A stretch of DNA of 64,000 nucleotides from NCBI GenBank assembly GCA_943736015.1, contig OX031059.1:60151159-60215158 (forward strand). Reading direction: 5' to 3'. The translations under genes were made by a program, and so were the position numbers. Shown here piece after piece: positions 51,340 to 63,929 of the stretch. This stretch comes from Tridacna crocea. Taxonomy: Eukaryota; Mollusca; Bivalvia; Cardiida; Cardiidae. A model generated the notes under the pieces. The model did no database searches, was not told the origin of the DNA, and saw only the letters and a program-made list of their open reading frames with translations. Position 1 is the stretch's first letter; each line of letters begins with the position of its first letter.

Positions 51340-52373
51340 AATTTCATTCAGTGTGACTTTCTGCTTTATTTTTTCTCCAAATCTCATAATTCACCACATT
51401 GTTGAACAAATTTCCTTCTTGTTCGGTCATTAGTATTAGTAGGTGGGTTATTTCTCACTGAATAATCAAACGCAAACGCAATATATGTGAAATCAGGACA
51501 AGCCGATTCTAAAATGATGAAATTCATTTTTGAGCTATGGTCTGGCAAAAGTGAGTTTAAATTTTGCATCTGCAAAAAGTATCCGCCTAGGTCAGCCTGC
51601 TGTAGATACTAAACAACTGGCCAAAATTATTGACCATGCTCTGTAAAAAGGGGTGTGTGTGGGGGTGGGGGTGTGTGGAAGGGTGGGGTTAATGCATCTG
51701 CGATAAGTTTAGACCCAGATCAGCCCAGGCTGACCTGGGCCGAAACTTTTCGTTATCGGTCAATTTTCTGTCTGTCCAAGGACCAGTCTACCTCAGAATT
51801 AAGTATACAGTTTGCTAAAACTATCATTCTGCTATGGATCTATAAGTGTATGATTTACCTGGTATCATGGATCACGGAGATGCATTAAGCCCCCTTTTCA
51901 CAGAGCACGGTTCATTTATTAGGGGAAAAAAGGGGGGACGGTTGGAAAACTGTACTAGTTCAAAGGTTGCAATATAGCGAGGATGTCATGACGCATACTC
52001 GTAGCGATCGTGTCGTTACCACGGACCAGACTGCGTATGTAGAACGATCAGATCTTTCCCTACTCTGTCCACAAATGTAGCTCCAGATTTCTCTAAACTG
52101 CTGATCATGGCTGAATGAATCGCACCAGGTAGAGTTTTATTGAGTAAACGTTTATTTTAGTTTAAAATTCTACCCTTTTCCTTTTATTTTTAATCTGCGG
52201 AAATTATGCGAACCGTAGAAAAATTACACGAGCAAACCACTAGAAAACTACATTAGATCAAATGTGCAGAAATTCGTATACTTTCACAAAGTCGTTAAAT
52301 TCTGTTTAGTTTAGCAAAATAAAATACAGCCGCATCAGAAATTAGAAAAATGGTAAGAATTAATTATAAGTTT
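51340..52373. repeat. intergenic with dispersed repeat copy at ~51685-51900
   Basis: The repeat holds CAGCCCAGGCTGACCTGGGC (hairpin) and CGAAACTTTTCGTTATCGG, bounded by GCATCTGCG and its inverse-like ATGCATTAAGCCCCC. Also seen at 52770-52870 and 55150-55260. Confidence 0.5.
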
Positions 52374-52602
52374 TTAACCCTTTCCCAAACGACAAACTTT
52401 AGGACTAGACCAAATTGAAAGCATTTGCAGACGACAATTCAACTCTTGCTGAAAAGATGGTTTCTGTCTATGATAGGGTAGAAAACATTGTGGGAAAAGG
52501 AGAAAATGCTGGTTACCAGCATTTTCTCCTTTTCCCAAAATGTTTTCAAAAGGCTTCTATTCCTGACCCGTAAAAACCAGGGATTGTTTGGGAAAGGGTT
52601 AA
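52374..52602 (-). mobile_element. palindromic MITE, GGGAAAGGG-ended subfamily, full length
   Basis: 229 bp, both TTAA. Ends CCCTTTCCCAAACGACAAAC / GATTGTTTGGGAAAGGG. Very similar to 53599-53827 and 1-92, so a recently active subfamily. Confidence 0.86.
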
Positions 52603-52939
52603 TTTTTTTCCCTACAATGAGTCATTCTTTGCCAAAAGTGGACGTAATGGATCTCCGTAATGTATGATACAAAGCTAGACATAAAATACTTATGGATCAA
52701 TGATACCCACTTACTCTATTAACCGACTTAGTCATAAGGGAGACTGGTCCTTGTACATACTGAAAATTTACCGATAGCGAAAAGTTTCGGCCCAGATCAG
52801 CCTGCGCGGATTGCTCAGGCTGGTCTGGGCCGAAACTTTTCGCAGATGCATTAAGATCCCTTTCTCATAGAGAATGCTCATAATTTTGCCTGTAGTTTAG
52901 CATCTATAGTTGAGTCCGCGGCAATTGGCACTGCACTTG

Positions 52940-53250
52940 TCGGAAAAAAACGGGTGTTGGACAAAAGCCCACTAGGACAAAAAAAACCCACTAGGACAAC
53001 AGCCCACTGGAAAAAAAAAACACTAGGACAAAAGCCCACTTTTCGTTATGATCATGTATTTCATTTAAATATTCATATGTATGATGTGACATGTCTTTAG
53101 AAGAGTCGAAAACACTGTGTGGAAAGCAGAAAATGCTGGTCTCACAAAAATGATAAAAAAAAAAATTCTAACACTTTTTATAAGCAGTGGGCTTTTGTCC
53201 TACCTGCCGAAATTAGCAGTGCGCTTTTGTCCGTTTCCCGGAAAGACCAT
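52940..53250. mobile_element. inverted-repeat element with GGACAAAAGCCCACT motifs
   Basis: Several direct copies of GGACAAAAGCCCACT on the left (52970-53035) face inverted copies AGTGGGCTTTTGTCC on the right (53187-53202). A related array is at 63930-64000. Confidence 0.6.
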
Positions 53251-53598
53251 TTTACTCGCAACTGGGAAAGAATGAACGGATTCGTTAATACCTGATGTTT
53301 ACCCATTTACCAGTGTCATCTAATTCTTTTCCTAGCAGTTACATAGTGTGGATTCATTTGTCAATTACTTACATTGTCATATATTTATATTTCAATATAC
53401 TATATTGCAATTATTGTTATGTATAGCTAGAAACTTTATCAACGAACGTCAAATAAAATCTTTTCTTCGTCTTAGATGTTAAAACGCTGAATACCGAAAA
53501 CTTCAGAATGATGACCATTACTTGAAAAAGATCAAGATCAGCTAGTACACCCACGCAGAATAATTTTGTTCTGCTTTCTATGTTGTCCAGTGAACTGT

Positions 53599-53827
53599 TT
53601 AACCCTTTCCCTAACGACAAACTTTTAGACTAGACCAAATTGAAAGCATTTGCAGACGACAATTCAACTCTTGCTGAAAAGATGATTTCTGTCCATGATA
53701 GGGTATAAAACATTGTGGGAAAAGGAGAAAATGCTGGTTACCAGCATTTTCTCCTTTTCCCACAATGTTTTCAAAAGGCTACCATTCCAGACCTGTAAAA
53801 ACCAGGGATTGTTTGGGAAAGGGTTAA
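53599..53827 (-). mobile_element. palindromic MITE, GGGAAAGGG-ended subfamily, full length
   Basis: 229 bp with both TTAA; core perfect over more than 50 bp. Differs from the 52374 copy at only a few sites. Confidence 0.86.
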
Positions 53828-54418
53828 GCCTTAATGTCTGCTTACTGAGTCAATTCTTCAAATTCTTTGGTTGCAGCCTTTGGTCAAATTCAGTAACCTT
53901 CCCCTTCTCTCTGTCATTCTCTCTTTCTCTCTCTGTCTGTGTCTCTATTGGGCAATCGCAACTTTTAAAATCGTAGACAGATTCGTGCACCATGACTTCA
54001 AAGATAGCGAAAAAGTGTCAAACTATTCGCCATATTAACGCCGCATTCGGTCTGTGGTAATTAGATACCATTTTGGTGTGCACGGCGGGTATACTGCATG
54101 GCAGATGTTTTCGGCCCTTCAGTACCTTGTATACCCCCATGGGATCTTTTACACCCAATTTATTTCTTCATTTCCATCCAAATAAGATTTTTTTTAGCTC
54201 CTGTAGTTGGAATTTTTCGTAAACAGTTTGGAGAAAAAAAAAAGCAGTAATTAGTTGTTATATACAGTTACCCGAATCTTTTCGATTCCGTGGGAAAACA
54301 ATCTTTCCTTTTCTTCAGATATCTGTCCTTTGTGTCAGTTTATCGACTGATGTGTCTTAAAATAGCCATTATGGTAACGGTTTTAAAATCCTACGTGCCC
54401 CTGTCTGACCTTTCACCT

Positions 54419-54656
54419 TTATCCCATTACCATGGCACACAAAGCCGAATTTTAACGACACTGGAAAACTCGGAAGCTTTTTTAAAACATTATGGGGAAA
54501 GGAGAAAATGCTGGTAACCAGCATTTTCTCCTTTTCTGACAATGTTTTCAACGCAATCAAAGAAAATTTGCACTATTTGAGCTGCACTGATATTGTCGTC
54601 TGCAAATGCTTTCAAATTGGACAAGGCTAAAATCTTGTCGTCTGGTAAAGGGTTAA
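54419..54656 (+). mobile_element. palindromic MITE
   Basis: Left flank TTAT, right TTAA 54653-54656; right end GTCTGGTAAAGGG. Confidence 0.76.
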
Positions 54657-54712
54657 ACTGCTGTTATTAAAATCATCAACGGTATCTCGCAAACCGTTAT
54701 TTATGATTCATT

Positions 54713-55047
54713 TTAACTTTGTACCTGACTGGAAAAAATATTCAAACCAAAATGAACTGCACTTTCACCTTTCCATTTTTTCCATTTTTTCCTTCTTTGA
54801 ATTATCATTTATAAATCTAAAACCGCTATATTCTCAACTGAAAAAGATATAATAATTACCTCCCTTTTTAGAAAACAAACAAAAGTATAAAAAAAAAAGT
54901 GTCAAAATAGATATAAACGGAATTTCTGATCCGTTAGAAATGTGCAAAAATATTTTTTCTGCATAATCTTATTTATCCTTATTTAACAACCAATTAGAAC
55001 GTTTGCCAAATGTTCACCGGAAGTGCATTACACAGGTCTTACCGTAA
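54713..55047 (-). mobile_element. inverted copy of the 2313-2693 TIR element
   Basis: Shares the stretches around AAACCGCTATATTCTCAACTG, GGAATTTCTGATCCGTTAG and GCCAAATGTTCACCGGAAGT with the other copy in reverse orientation. The right end CATTACACAGGTCTTACC is intact but the flank reads GTAA, and the left end has diverged. Confidence 0.7.
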
Positions 55048-55504
55048 CAACTGGCGAAATAACGTAGTAAACTGTCCTTTGATGTGCTGAAAATATAGAA
55101 ATGTCAATTGTAATAAGCCTCCTTTTTCACTATGCATGACTCACATTGGCCAGCGAAGTTTCGATTCAGGTCAGCCTGTGCGGAACTACGCAGGCCTACC
55201 TGAACCGAAACTTTTCGCTATCGGTCAATTTTCTGTATGTCCAAGGACCAATGGACCTCATGATTAAGTTGTTTGAAAAAATGTAGTTTTCTTCTGGATT
55301 AAAGGGGGTATTTAGAATTTTCACATCATACCAAATCAAAAAATAGATCTATACATGTCACTGAAATTTATATGAAAAAACAATACAAGTCATCAATAAT
55401 TAAAGGTGGGTATTTAGAATTTTTTACATCGCACAAAATTAAAAAAAATATATATCACTGAAATTTATATGAAAAAATAATAAAAATCATCAATAAGTAA
55501 GACT

Positions 55505-56405
55505 CATAAAATTACAAAAACTTTTTTTTTTTTTGATGGTGTTCCCTTAAAAGGCTACGTAGCCTCTTAAGGTATTTTTAGATTTCGCGCCAAAAATCAA
55601 TAAAGCATTTTGGGAATGTCAAGTCACTGGCACGTGACTTATAACGCTTAAATTCCGTTACATAACAAACATGTAGTAATTATTTTCCATAATGTCTTCT
55701 TCGGACCATATATTTGAAACTTTGTCTGTGTATTCCTGTATGTAAATGAGCGAATTGATCATCTAAAAATAGAACGTGTCTCCCGTTGGTGTCTACCTGG
55801 GCCGTAGTAAATCTCTAATTTCTCGTGCTGTCGGATGGTTTTCGACTACTGGGGTTTTATGAAGGCAAATTAAAAGGCTTTGGGAGTATATAAGGATGAT
55901 TTTTTTGCATGTTTTTAAAATTTTCGTCCCAAGATCTAAAGGGCCACCTTTAAGAGGCATAAAATTACAAAAAAAAAAATTTTTTTTTGATGGTATTCCC
56001 TTAAAAGGCTACGTAGCCTCTTAAGCTGTTTTTAGATTTCGCGCAAAAAATTTAAAAAAGCATTGTGGGAATGTTAAGTGACTGGCACGTAACTAATGTC
56101 ACTTAAATTCCATTACATAACAAACATGCAATCATTTTTCATAATATCTTGCTCAGACGTTATCTTTGAAGCTTCGTCTGTATATTTCCGGTATGTATAT
56201 GAGCGAGTTGCTCATGTAAAAATATAATGTGTTTACCGTCGATGTCGACCTGGGCCGTAGTAAATCTCTAACTTCTCTTGTTGTCGGATGGTTTTGGACT
56301 ACTGGGGTTTTATGAATGACAATTATAAGGCTTTGGGACTATAAGGATGATTTTTTGGATTTTTGTAAAATTTTCGTCCAAAATTCTGAAGGACCACCTT
56401 TAACA
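55505..56405. repeat. 454-bp tandem duplication with a palindrome at each unit start
   Basis: Two diverged units, offset 454 bp, each open with a T-rich run and the palindrome CTTAAAAGGCTACGTAGCCT... (55545-55572, 56000-56025) and end TTCGTCC...GGACCACCTTTAA. Shared phrases include CCTGGGCCGTAGTAAATCTC and CTACTGGGGTTTTATGAA. No ORF. Confidence 0.75.
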
Positions 56406-56540
56406 AGCATGTGATAGTCTGCTAGGTAAGGTCGACTACGAGGATGCATTTCGCTCCCTTTAGTCAGAGTATGCTTTTACATTTATTATAAAATTATTAT
56501 CCGTATCAAGTGTTTCAATTTCATTATCGATACCCTAGAT

Positions 56541-56767
56541 TTAATCCTTTACCACACAGTCCCAGCTTTTGACGACCCTGAAAAAGAAAACTTTTGAAAA
56601 CAGTGTGGGAAAAGGAAAAAATGCTGGTAACCAGCATTTTCTCCATTTCCCACAATGTTTTCTACCCTTTCTAAATCAAATTTCAAATTTAGATTCACAT
56701 TTATTCTGTAGTCTGCAAATGCTTTCAATTTGGAGTAGCCCAAAGTTTTGTCGTTTTAGAAAGTTAA
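56541..56767 (+). mobile_element. palindromic MITE
   Basis: Both TTAA; right terminus shortened to TTTTAGAAAG. Confidence 0.8.
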
Positions 56768-56804
56768 AACATTGAAAAACATGAGAAGAAAAAAAAAAAG
56801 AGGT

Positions 56805-58095
56805 TTATCGCTCCACTGGCTAATTCGTAAAAACACTACAAGCCAAAAATTACATTATTTGGCCAACTGGTTTCAAACTTGAGGGAATACAGTTTTTTTC
56901 CATAAAAACCTACAAAAAAGTTGTGACACCTGGGCAAATCCAATTTTGACCATAAAGCTATAATTACTTGAATCCTGGTGGAGGTCTACAGGATAAAGCC
57001 CCATACCAAATAATACAGGTCTAGAATGTGTGGTTATAAACAAGAAGATTTTCAAAGTTTTCTCAATAAAAGGCCCTGTAAAACATGAAATCCATGAAAC
57101 AGGGCTAAATTTAGTGGTCATAGTCTTTATTATGGTTAGTAACAAGATGACTTAGAAGTTTTCACCACAAAAGCCCATGTAAAACTTGTGACCCCTGGTG
57201 TGGGGACAAACTTGGCCCTAAGGCTATAATTTGGGCCCTCCTGGTAGAGGCCCACTAGATAAAGCTACATGCAAAATTTGATAGCCCTAGGCCTAATGGC
57301 TAGGTACAAGTAGATTTTTAAAAAATTCCCAGTATGAGCCCATGTAAAACTTGTGACCCCCAGGGTAGGGCCAAATTTGACCCCAGGGCTACAATTTGGG
57401 CACCTTTGGTACACAACCACTTGATAAAGCTAGACGCAAAATTGAGTAGCCCTAGGCCTTATGGCTTGGTACGAAAAAATTTTTAAAGTTTTCACTATAT
57501 AAGCCCATATAAAACTTGTGACGCCCGGGGCCGGGCCAAATTTGACCTCTGGGCTATCATTTGGGCACTCTGGGTAGAGGTCTACTAGATAAAGCTACAT
57601 GCCAAATTTGGTAGCCCTAGGCCCTATGGCTAGGTACCAGAAGGATTTTAAAGTTTTCCCTATATAAGCCCATATAAAACTTGTGACCCCCGGGGTGGGA
57701 CCAATTTTGACCCCAGGGCTATTATTGGAAGGAACTTGGTAGAGGTCCACTAGATAAAGCTACATGCCAAATTTGGTAGCCCTTGGCCTTATGGTTTCAG
57801 AGAAGATTTTTAAAAATTTTCAATATTTTTCAGTTTTGTTGCCATGGCAACCAGAGTTTTTGAAGGAATAAAATTCTTTCAAGAAATTCTGAAGAGGAGC
57901 ATGGCAGGATCATTTCTGTGAAGTTTCATCAAAATTGGATGGGTAGTTTCACAAAAGATGTTTGAAATAAAAGTTAACGGACGGACAGACGGACGGACGG
58001 ACGCACGCACGCACGCACGCACGCACAGACGGACGCACGACGGACACCGGGCCATGACATAAGCCCGCTGGCCTTCGGCCAGTGGAGCTAAAAAC
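56805..58095. mobile_element. pearl-like repeat with exact 165-bp unit spacing
   Basis: AAAACTTGTGAC occurs at 57181, 57346, 57511 and 57676, spacing 165 each. Ends are inverted: CGCTCCACTGGCTAA at the left and GGCCAGTGGAGCTAAAAACG at the right. The tail has GTTGCCATGGCAAC (57838-57851) and a (GGAC)n/(GCAC)n microsatellite at 57975-58045. Confidence 0.68.
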
Positions 58096-58317
58096 GACCC
58101 GCCCACAAAGCTGTCCACCATGAAGTCTGTCGTTAGCTGACATTGGTTATTTTACAGATCAATGAACAGTAGTGGTCGAAGGCCGATAATGTTAACACTT
58201 CGGCGCATTTGATGTCATTATTGGCCCCGCATAATGGCAGTTATTGACGCCGAAGTTTTCACTTATTTTGTTGATATAAAGCACACTTTTAGAGATTTCG
58301 TTAAAGATAATGATAAT

Positions 58318-61300
58318 TAGCATTCTCCCTAAGAATCATGCAGGCCCTGTAGAAATGGTGATAAGTGACTTTTTCAGAATACCAAAAAAAGTTAGTGCAA
58401 TTGATTCCTTTAGTCACAAAAGTTCAAAAGCCAAAGGGAAACTTTTATTGTCATGCTGTTACCATGGCAACGGCCACAGAAAGTTTTTGCCCCCAGAGGC
58501 ATATTTTTTCCTTTTTAAAACTTGAAAAATTAAGCACTTTGAAGTTAATACAACATATTTGTCACCAAAAGTCCGGTCAGTTGTGCTATCATAACATAAT
58601 CACCCATGTATTTGCTTACAATATCAAGAATGCAATAGCAAAAATAAGCTTGCAGAATGTGTTTCTATGGCAACAAACAAAGGCTGTAATTCGCATTTCT
58701 GCTGGTGGCTTAAATTGACAAATTTCTATCTCAATTATCTCCTAACAGCAAAGCTAGGATTTAAGGTTTCAATATTGGGCATAAAGACTAATGTATTGGG
58801 TCACAAATAAAAAAATAAAAAAGGTCAAAATGTTTTTAGGTCAGGTTACCATGGCAACCAAAGTGACAACAGATTTAGAAAATTTGGAAAATGCTGTATT
58901 TTATGCAAAAAAATGACCACTAAACACAAATATTTGAACATCAGTTAATATGACATATGAAGTATTAACACAAATTTGAAAAGCTGCAAACAAGATATTT
59001 TGGTTTTGTGTCTAAATTTGGTTTCCACGGCAACCTGAATCTCGACACTGGCATAAAATTGCAATTTTTGCTTATTTTCATGGCAAAATTGTAGAAACTA
59101 GAGTAAGTAAATTGAATAACTTTGGTTTTAGAAATAGCTATTGATCTAACATGTTGTCGATGAAAAAATAACAATGAGCATATCATATCATACTCTAGGT
59201 AACCATGGCAGCCACAGTGGCAATGTATCGGTAAAATTGAGAAAATACCATTCTTTCAAATAAAATGAACAACAATTTAGAATCTTCATACCCCTCTATA
59301 TATGGTTCATGGCATGTCAGTTTCATTAGCTCCACTGGCAGAAGGCCAGCTGGCTTATGTCATGCCCAGGTATCCGTCTTGCGTCTGTGTGTCCGTGTGT
59401 GCGTTTGTGTGTACACGTGCGTGGTATGTGTGTGCATATGTTAAATTTTATTTCAAACATCTTCTCTGAAACTACCCATCCAAATTTGATGAAATTTCAC
59501 AGAAATGATCCGGCCATGATCTTCTTCAGAATTTTTTAAAAAGAATTTTATTCCTTAAAAAACTCTGGCTTCTATGGCAACCTTAATCTCGACACTGGCA
59601 TAAAACTGCAATTTTTGCTTATTTTCAAGGCATAATTGTAGAGACAAGAATGAGTAAACTGAATAACTTTGTTTTAGAAATCGCTATTAGTCTAATGTAT
59701 TGTCCATGAAAAAATAGCAATGAGCATATCATATCATACTTTAGGTTACCATGGCAGCCAAAGTGGCAACATATCGGTAAAATTGAGAAAATACTATTAT
59801 CTATCAAATAGAATGACCAACAATTAGGAATGTTCATACCCCTCTATACATAGTTCCTGGCATGCTAGTTTTCATTCATAAAGTAGCATACATGCTAATT
59901 ATCTCCCGCCAAAAAGGCGGCTATGTATATGGTAACAGTAGCCATCCGTCTGTCTGTCTGTCTGTCTTTCTGTCTGTCTATCCATTCTTCCTCCATTCTG
60001 TCTATCCGTCTTTGCATCCCAATTTCTTGTATGGAGCACAACTAAAAAGCTATTTGAGATATAAAAATGAAACTACACAGATGGATAGATCTCATAAAAG
60101 AGAAGTGCAGTACATAAGAACCATAACTCTTGATTGCGTATTTTAAGGGTTATTGCCCTTTATTTTCTCACTTAAATTTTGTCTACAGCATAACACAAAA
60201 ACTATTTGAGGGATAAACATGAAACTTCACAGATGGATAGATCTCATCAAAGAGAAGTGTGGTGCATAAGAACCATAACTCTTGATTGCATATTCAAGAA
60301 TTGTTGCCCTTTGATATTTTGTTATTTTCCATACTTTTATGGGGATGAGTTTACTGTTCTGTTGCCATGGTAACATTTTTTTTCTGAAGTGTTGAATACT
60401 TTTTATCTTTTGTATGTGCATAACACATATTAGTCATTTAAAGTAGGTTTAATTCATTTAGATGATTTTTAGCTGGAAGGGGTTAATTTGCTTTGAACAA
60501 GCTGTTATTTGTTATGGTTCATTGATTTGGTTGCCATGGTAACATGACTGGGCCATTATTTTTTTCTTTTACATTTTAATATTGACAAACAGATGAGGGT
60601 AATTTAAGTAAGTATTATTTATCAATGTAATCCTTTGTTAATGGGCGGTAGTTTACTTTGAATGTGCTGATTTTTGTTAGAATCGCAAAATGTTGGATAG
60701 TTTGGTTGCCATGGAAACTAATATTTGGATTGTTGCAGAACTTAGATTTTTCTGTATTGGTTGAACAGATGTGGATCCATTCAATACGTAAATACACTGT
60801 AAATATTTTTCCAAGCAGAAGGTAGATAATTTGCTCTAAAATTGCCACTTTTTTGAAGAAACACTGACGGGTCAATAGTTTTGTTGCCATGGTTACAACA
60901 ATTATTAACATTTTGAGTTTTTTCATTGTTGGCTGTGAAAAATCAGATGTTGCTCGTTTAGGCACTACATGTATTTTGCATATGCACCTTTGCTGTTAGA
61001 AGATAATTTGGCTTGAAAATCTTCAAAATTGGAAGTTTGAAACATTGGTTTCTATGGCTGAACTTTTGTTGCTATACAACACAATGCAAGTGACATTTTA
61101 TATTTTTCTATATTTTTCTATGTAATTTCAAGTACTACTCATGCCGTTCTTTTGACATAAGTAGTAGTATAGATAATTTAAAAGGGCAGTAGTTTACTTT
61201 GAGTGTGCAGATTTTTGCTAAAATCGCGAACTGTTGGTTAGTTTGATTGCCATGGTAACTAATATTTGGATTGTTGCAGAACTTAATTTTGTCTTTATTG

Positions 61301-62483
61301 GTTGAACAGATGTAGATCATTTAATACATAAATACACTGTAAGTATTTCTCTTTGCAGAAGGGAATTAATTTGCGTTGAAATTGCCACTTTTTTTTGAAA
61401 AATCACTGACGGGTCAATAGTTTTGTTGCTATGGTTACAAAAACTATAGATATTTTGAGTTTTTTTATTGTTGGCTTTGAAAAATCAGATGTTGCTCGTT
61501 TGGGTACTATATATATTTTTCGTATGCACCTTTGCTGTTAGAAGATAATTTGGTTTGAAATGTTCAAAATTGGAAGTTTGAAAAAACTGGTTTCTATGGC
61601 TAAACTTATGTTGCTATGCAACACAATGCAAGTGACATTTTTTATTTTTCTATGTAATTTCGAGTACTACTCATGTCCTCCTTTTAACATAAGTAGTAGT
61701 ATAGATTATCTGAATGGGCGGTAGTTTACTTTGAATGTGCTGATTTTTGTTAAAGTCGCAAACTGTTGGATAGTTTGGTTGCCATGGTAACTAATATTTG
61801 GATTGTTGCAGAACAATTTTTTTTCTTTATTGGTTGAACAGATGTGGATCATTTAATATGTAAATACACTGTTAATATTTCTCTTTGCAGAAGGGAGATA
61901 ATTTGCTTTGAAATTGCCACTTTTTTGCAAAATCACTGACGGGTCAATACTTTTGTTGCCATGGTAACAAAAATTATAAACATTTTGAGTTTTTTTATTG
62001 TTGGCCGTGAAAAATCAAATGTTGCCCATTTAGGCCCTATATGTATTTTTCATATGCACCTTTGCTGTTAGAAGATAATTTGGTTTGAAAATGTTCAAAA
62101 TTGGAAGTTTGAAAAACTGGTTTCTATGGCTAAACTTCTGTTGTTATGCAACACAATGCAAGTGACATTTTCCATTTTTCAATGTAATTTTGAGTACTAC
62201 TCATGTCCTTTTTGTAATATAAGAAGTAGTTTAGATAATCTAAATAATAATTATTTGTCAAAAACCACCCTAAAAAGTGTCATTTTTCAATTTTTTGACT
62301 GACAACTTTCGACCAATTTCCATGAAATTTTGATTTCTCGTTTCCATGGTAACCACTGTCAGAAACTGGGAATGCTTTGTTTTTGGAAAGTTTTTCAACA
62401 AGTCTGATGGAATGAGGGTAAAACCAATGAATTCTGTGACTAGTCACTTATCACCATCTGCATGATTCTTAGGGAGAATGCTA
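58318..62483. mobile_element. 4.2-kb inverted-repeat element rich in X-box-like palindromes
   Basis: Terminal inverted repeats begin TAGCATTCTCCCTAAGAATC (58318) and end with its inverse (62483); the left copy has 10 extra bases. Flanking GATAAT (58312-58317, 62484-62489) is a likely target duplication. Inside: a direct duplication of ~290 bp (59035 and 59584), inserted bivalve-type repeats (59330-59560, 59880-60320), and three ~535-550-bp tandem units starting near 60643, 61194 and 61726. No long ORF. Confidence 0.65.
60600..62245. repeat. three ~540-bp tandem units
   Basis: Each unit runs GGGCGGTAGTTTACTTTG, then GTTGCCATGGTAAC-like site, GGATTGTTGCAGAAC, CACTGACGGGTCAATA, a second such site, and GCACCTTTGCTGTTAGAAG. 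Unit starts are 551 and 532 bp apart. Confidence 0.78.
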
Positions 62484-62489
62484 GATAAT

Positions 62490-63160
62490 ACCTAATAATT
62501 ACACCGTGTTTTAGAGCAGCAGATGGTCTATAGCATAACTAGAAGTATATATCTGTCAGAACGGAGTACAGTTTGATAAAAACGTCTGTCAATGGGATAC
62601 TTCGGATACTAAAAAGATCAGACTGTTATATTGTTGGTCATTACCCAAGTATTCTGCCTCTGAATTATGTAGTTAGTTTATTTAATTAATAAATTAATTG
62701 GTTGATTATGTACTCACGCTTACTTTCGATAAAAGTAGTAATCTTTATAAGAAACAGTAGTTTAACCTGTTTATTGTAAAAGTCTTTTTTTGTGATGTAA
62801 ATAATCTCTTTCCTTATCTGCAAAGTTCAATAATCGTGTATTATGCACAAAACATTTAAATTTCAGGTCGCCATATTGCTTCTCTTGTCTCTTGAGCACT
62901 CGTCACAACTCGGCCGATTCCGTACCTCCCATCACCCGAGGTATGCCTAGCCACCTGGTGTCTGGACCGGAAGTTGTAAATTTCATTTACAGTTACCTGT
63001 TAAATGATCGGTCTCGTTTTATCTTAATCGAATGCAACATGTGTTGATTAGCCGACGAGATTTTTCAATGATTTGTTAGTTATGGTTAACAGCAGTGTTG
63101 ACAAAATTGACCTATCCCTTAACCCCTCAGGGGTAACTTTGAAGCCATCCGTGTTTATAT
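62490..63160. other. no recognised gene
   Basis: 62870-63000 is less AT-rich and includes a possible donor (CACCCGAGGTATGCC), so a non-coding first exon of a gene to the right is conceivable; unproven. Confidence 0.3.
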
Positions 63161-63166
63161 TGGACA

Positions 63167-63393
63167 CCCTTTACCAGACGACAAAATTTCAGCCTTGCCC
63201 AAGTTGAAAGCATTTGCAGACGATGGTTTCAGTTCTGGCTCAAATGGTGTAGGTTTTCTTTGATAGAGTAGAAAACATTGTGGGAAAAGGACAAAATGCT
63301 GGTTACCAGCATTTTCTTCTTTTCCCACAATATTTTCAAAAGGCTTCTTTTCCCAGGAGCATCAAAAGTCGGCATTGTGTGATAAAGGGTAAA
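63167..63393 (-). mobile_element. palindromic MITE
   Basis: Ends CCCTTTACCAGACGAC / GTGTGATAAAGGG; flanks no longer TTAA. Core 63268-63335 nearly perfect. Confidence 0.76.
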
Positions 63394-63654
63394 CAATATA
63401 ACGGAAGGTCTATTTTTTGAAAACACGTTAAAAAAGTGTGCCTTACCGATTGGTTGTTTGTTGTTTAACGCCTTTTTCAACATTATTTTAATAAGTTCGC
63501 GGCTGCAAGTTCACATACATGCCGGTCTGTTGTTTCTGTTATCTGCACTTGTCACAATATTCTTCCCAAACCACTGGCTGCTTTTCCACATCACTAAAGT
63601 CGAAACTGATCAGCGGTGAGAGAGCAATGAATCATATCTCATTGACATGTTTCT

Positions 63655-63873
63655 TTAACCCATTTGTACACAATCCTTACTTTTGACGACCCTGAGAAAG
63701 AAGCCTTCAGAAAGCATTGGGGGAAAAGAAGATCCAGCATTTTCTCCTTTTCCAACAATGTTTTCTACTCTTCGCAAATCAAATTTCAAATTTTCAGTCA
63801 CTTTTATTTTGTCGTCTGCAAATGCTTTCGATTTTGGACAAGCCTAACATTTTGTAGTATGGTTACAAGTTAT
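63655..63873 (+). mobile_element. palindromic MITE with broken core
   Basis: Left TTAA 63655-63658, right TTAT. The left core arm is reduced (GGGGAAAAGAAGATCCAGC). Confidence 0.74.
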
Positions 63874-63929
63874 TACCCGGGAAGAAATGTGACAACGTTC
63901 GAATTCGAACCAGCCATCCGCTATTGTAA

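Noticed and set aside
50792-51340. 182-residue minus-strand open frame, the longest uninterrupted one
   Set aside because: Composition is Ser/Phe-rich low complexity, no domain recognised, no conserved neighbours; likely chance in AT-rich DNA.
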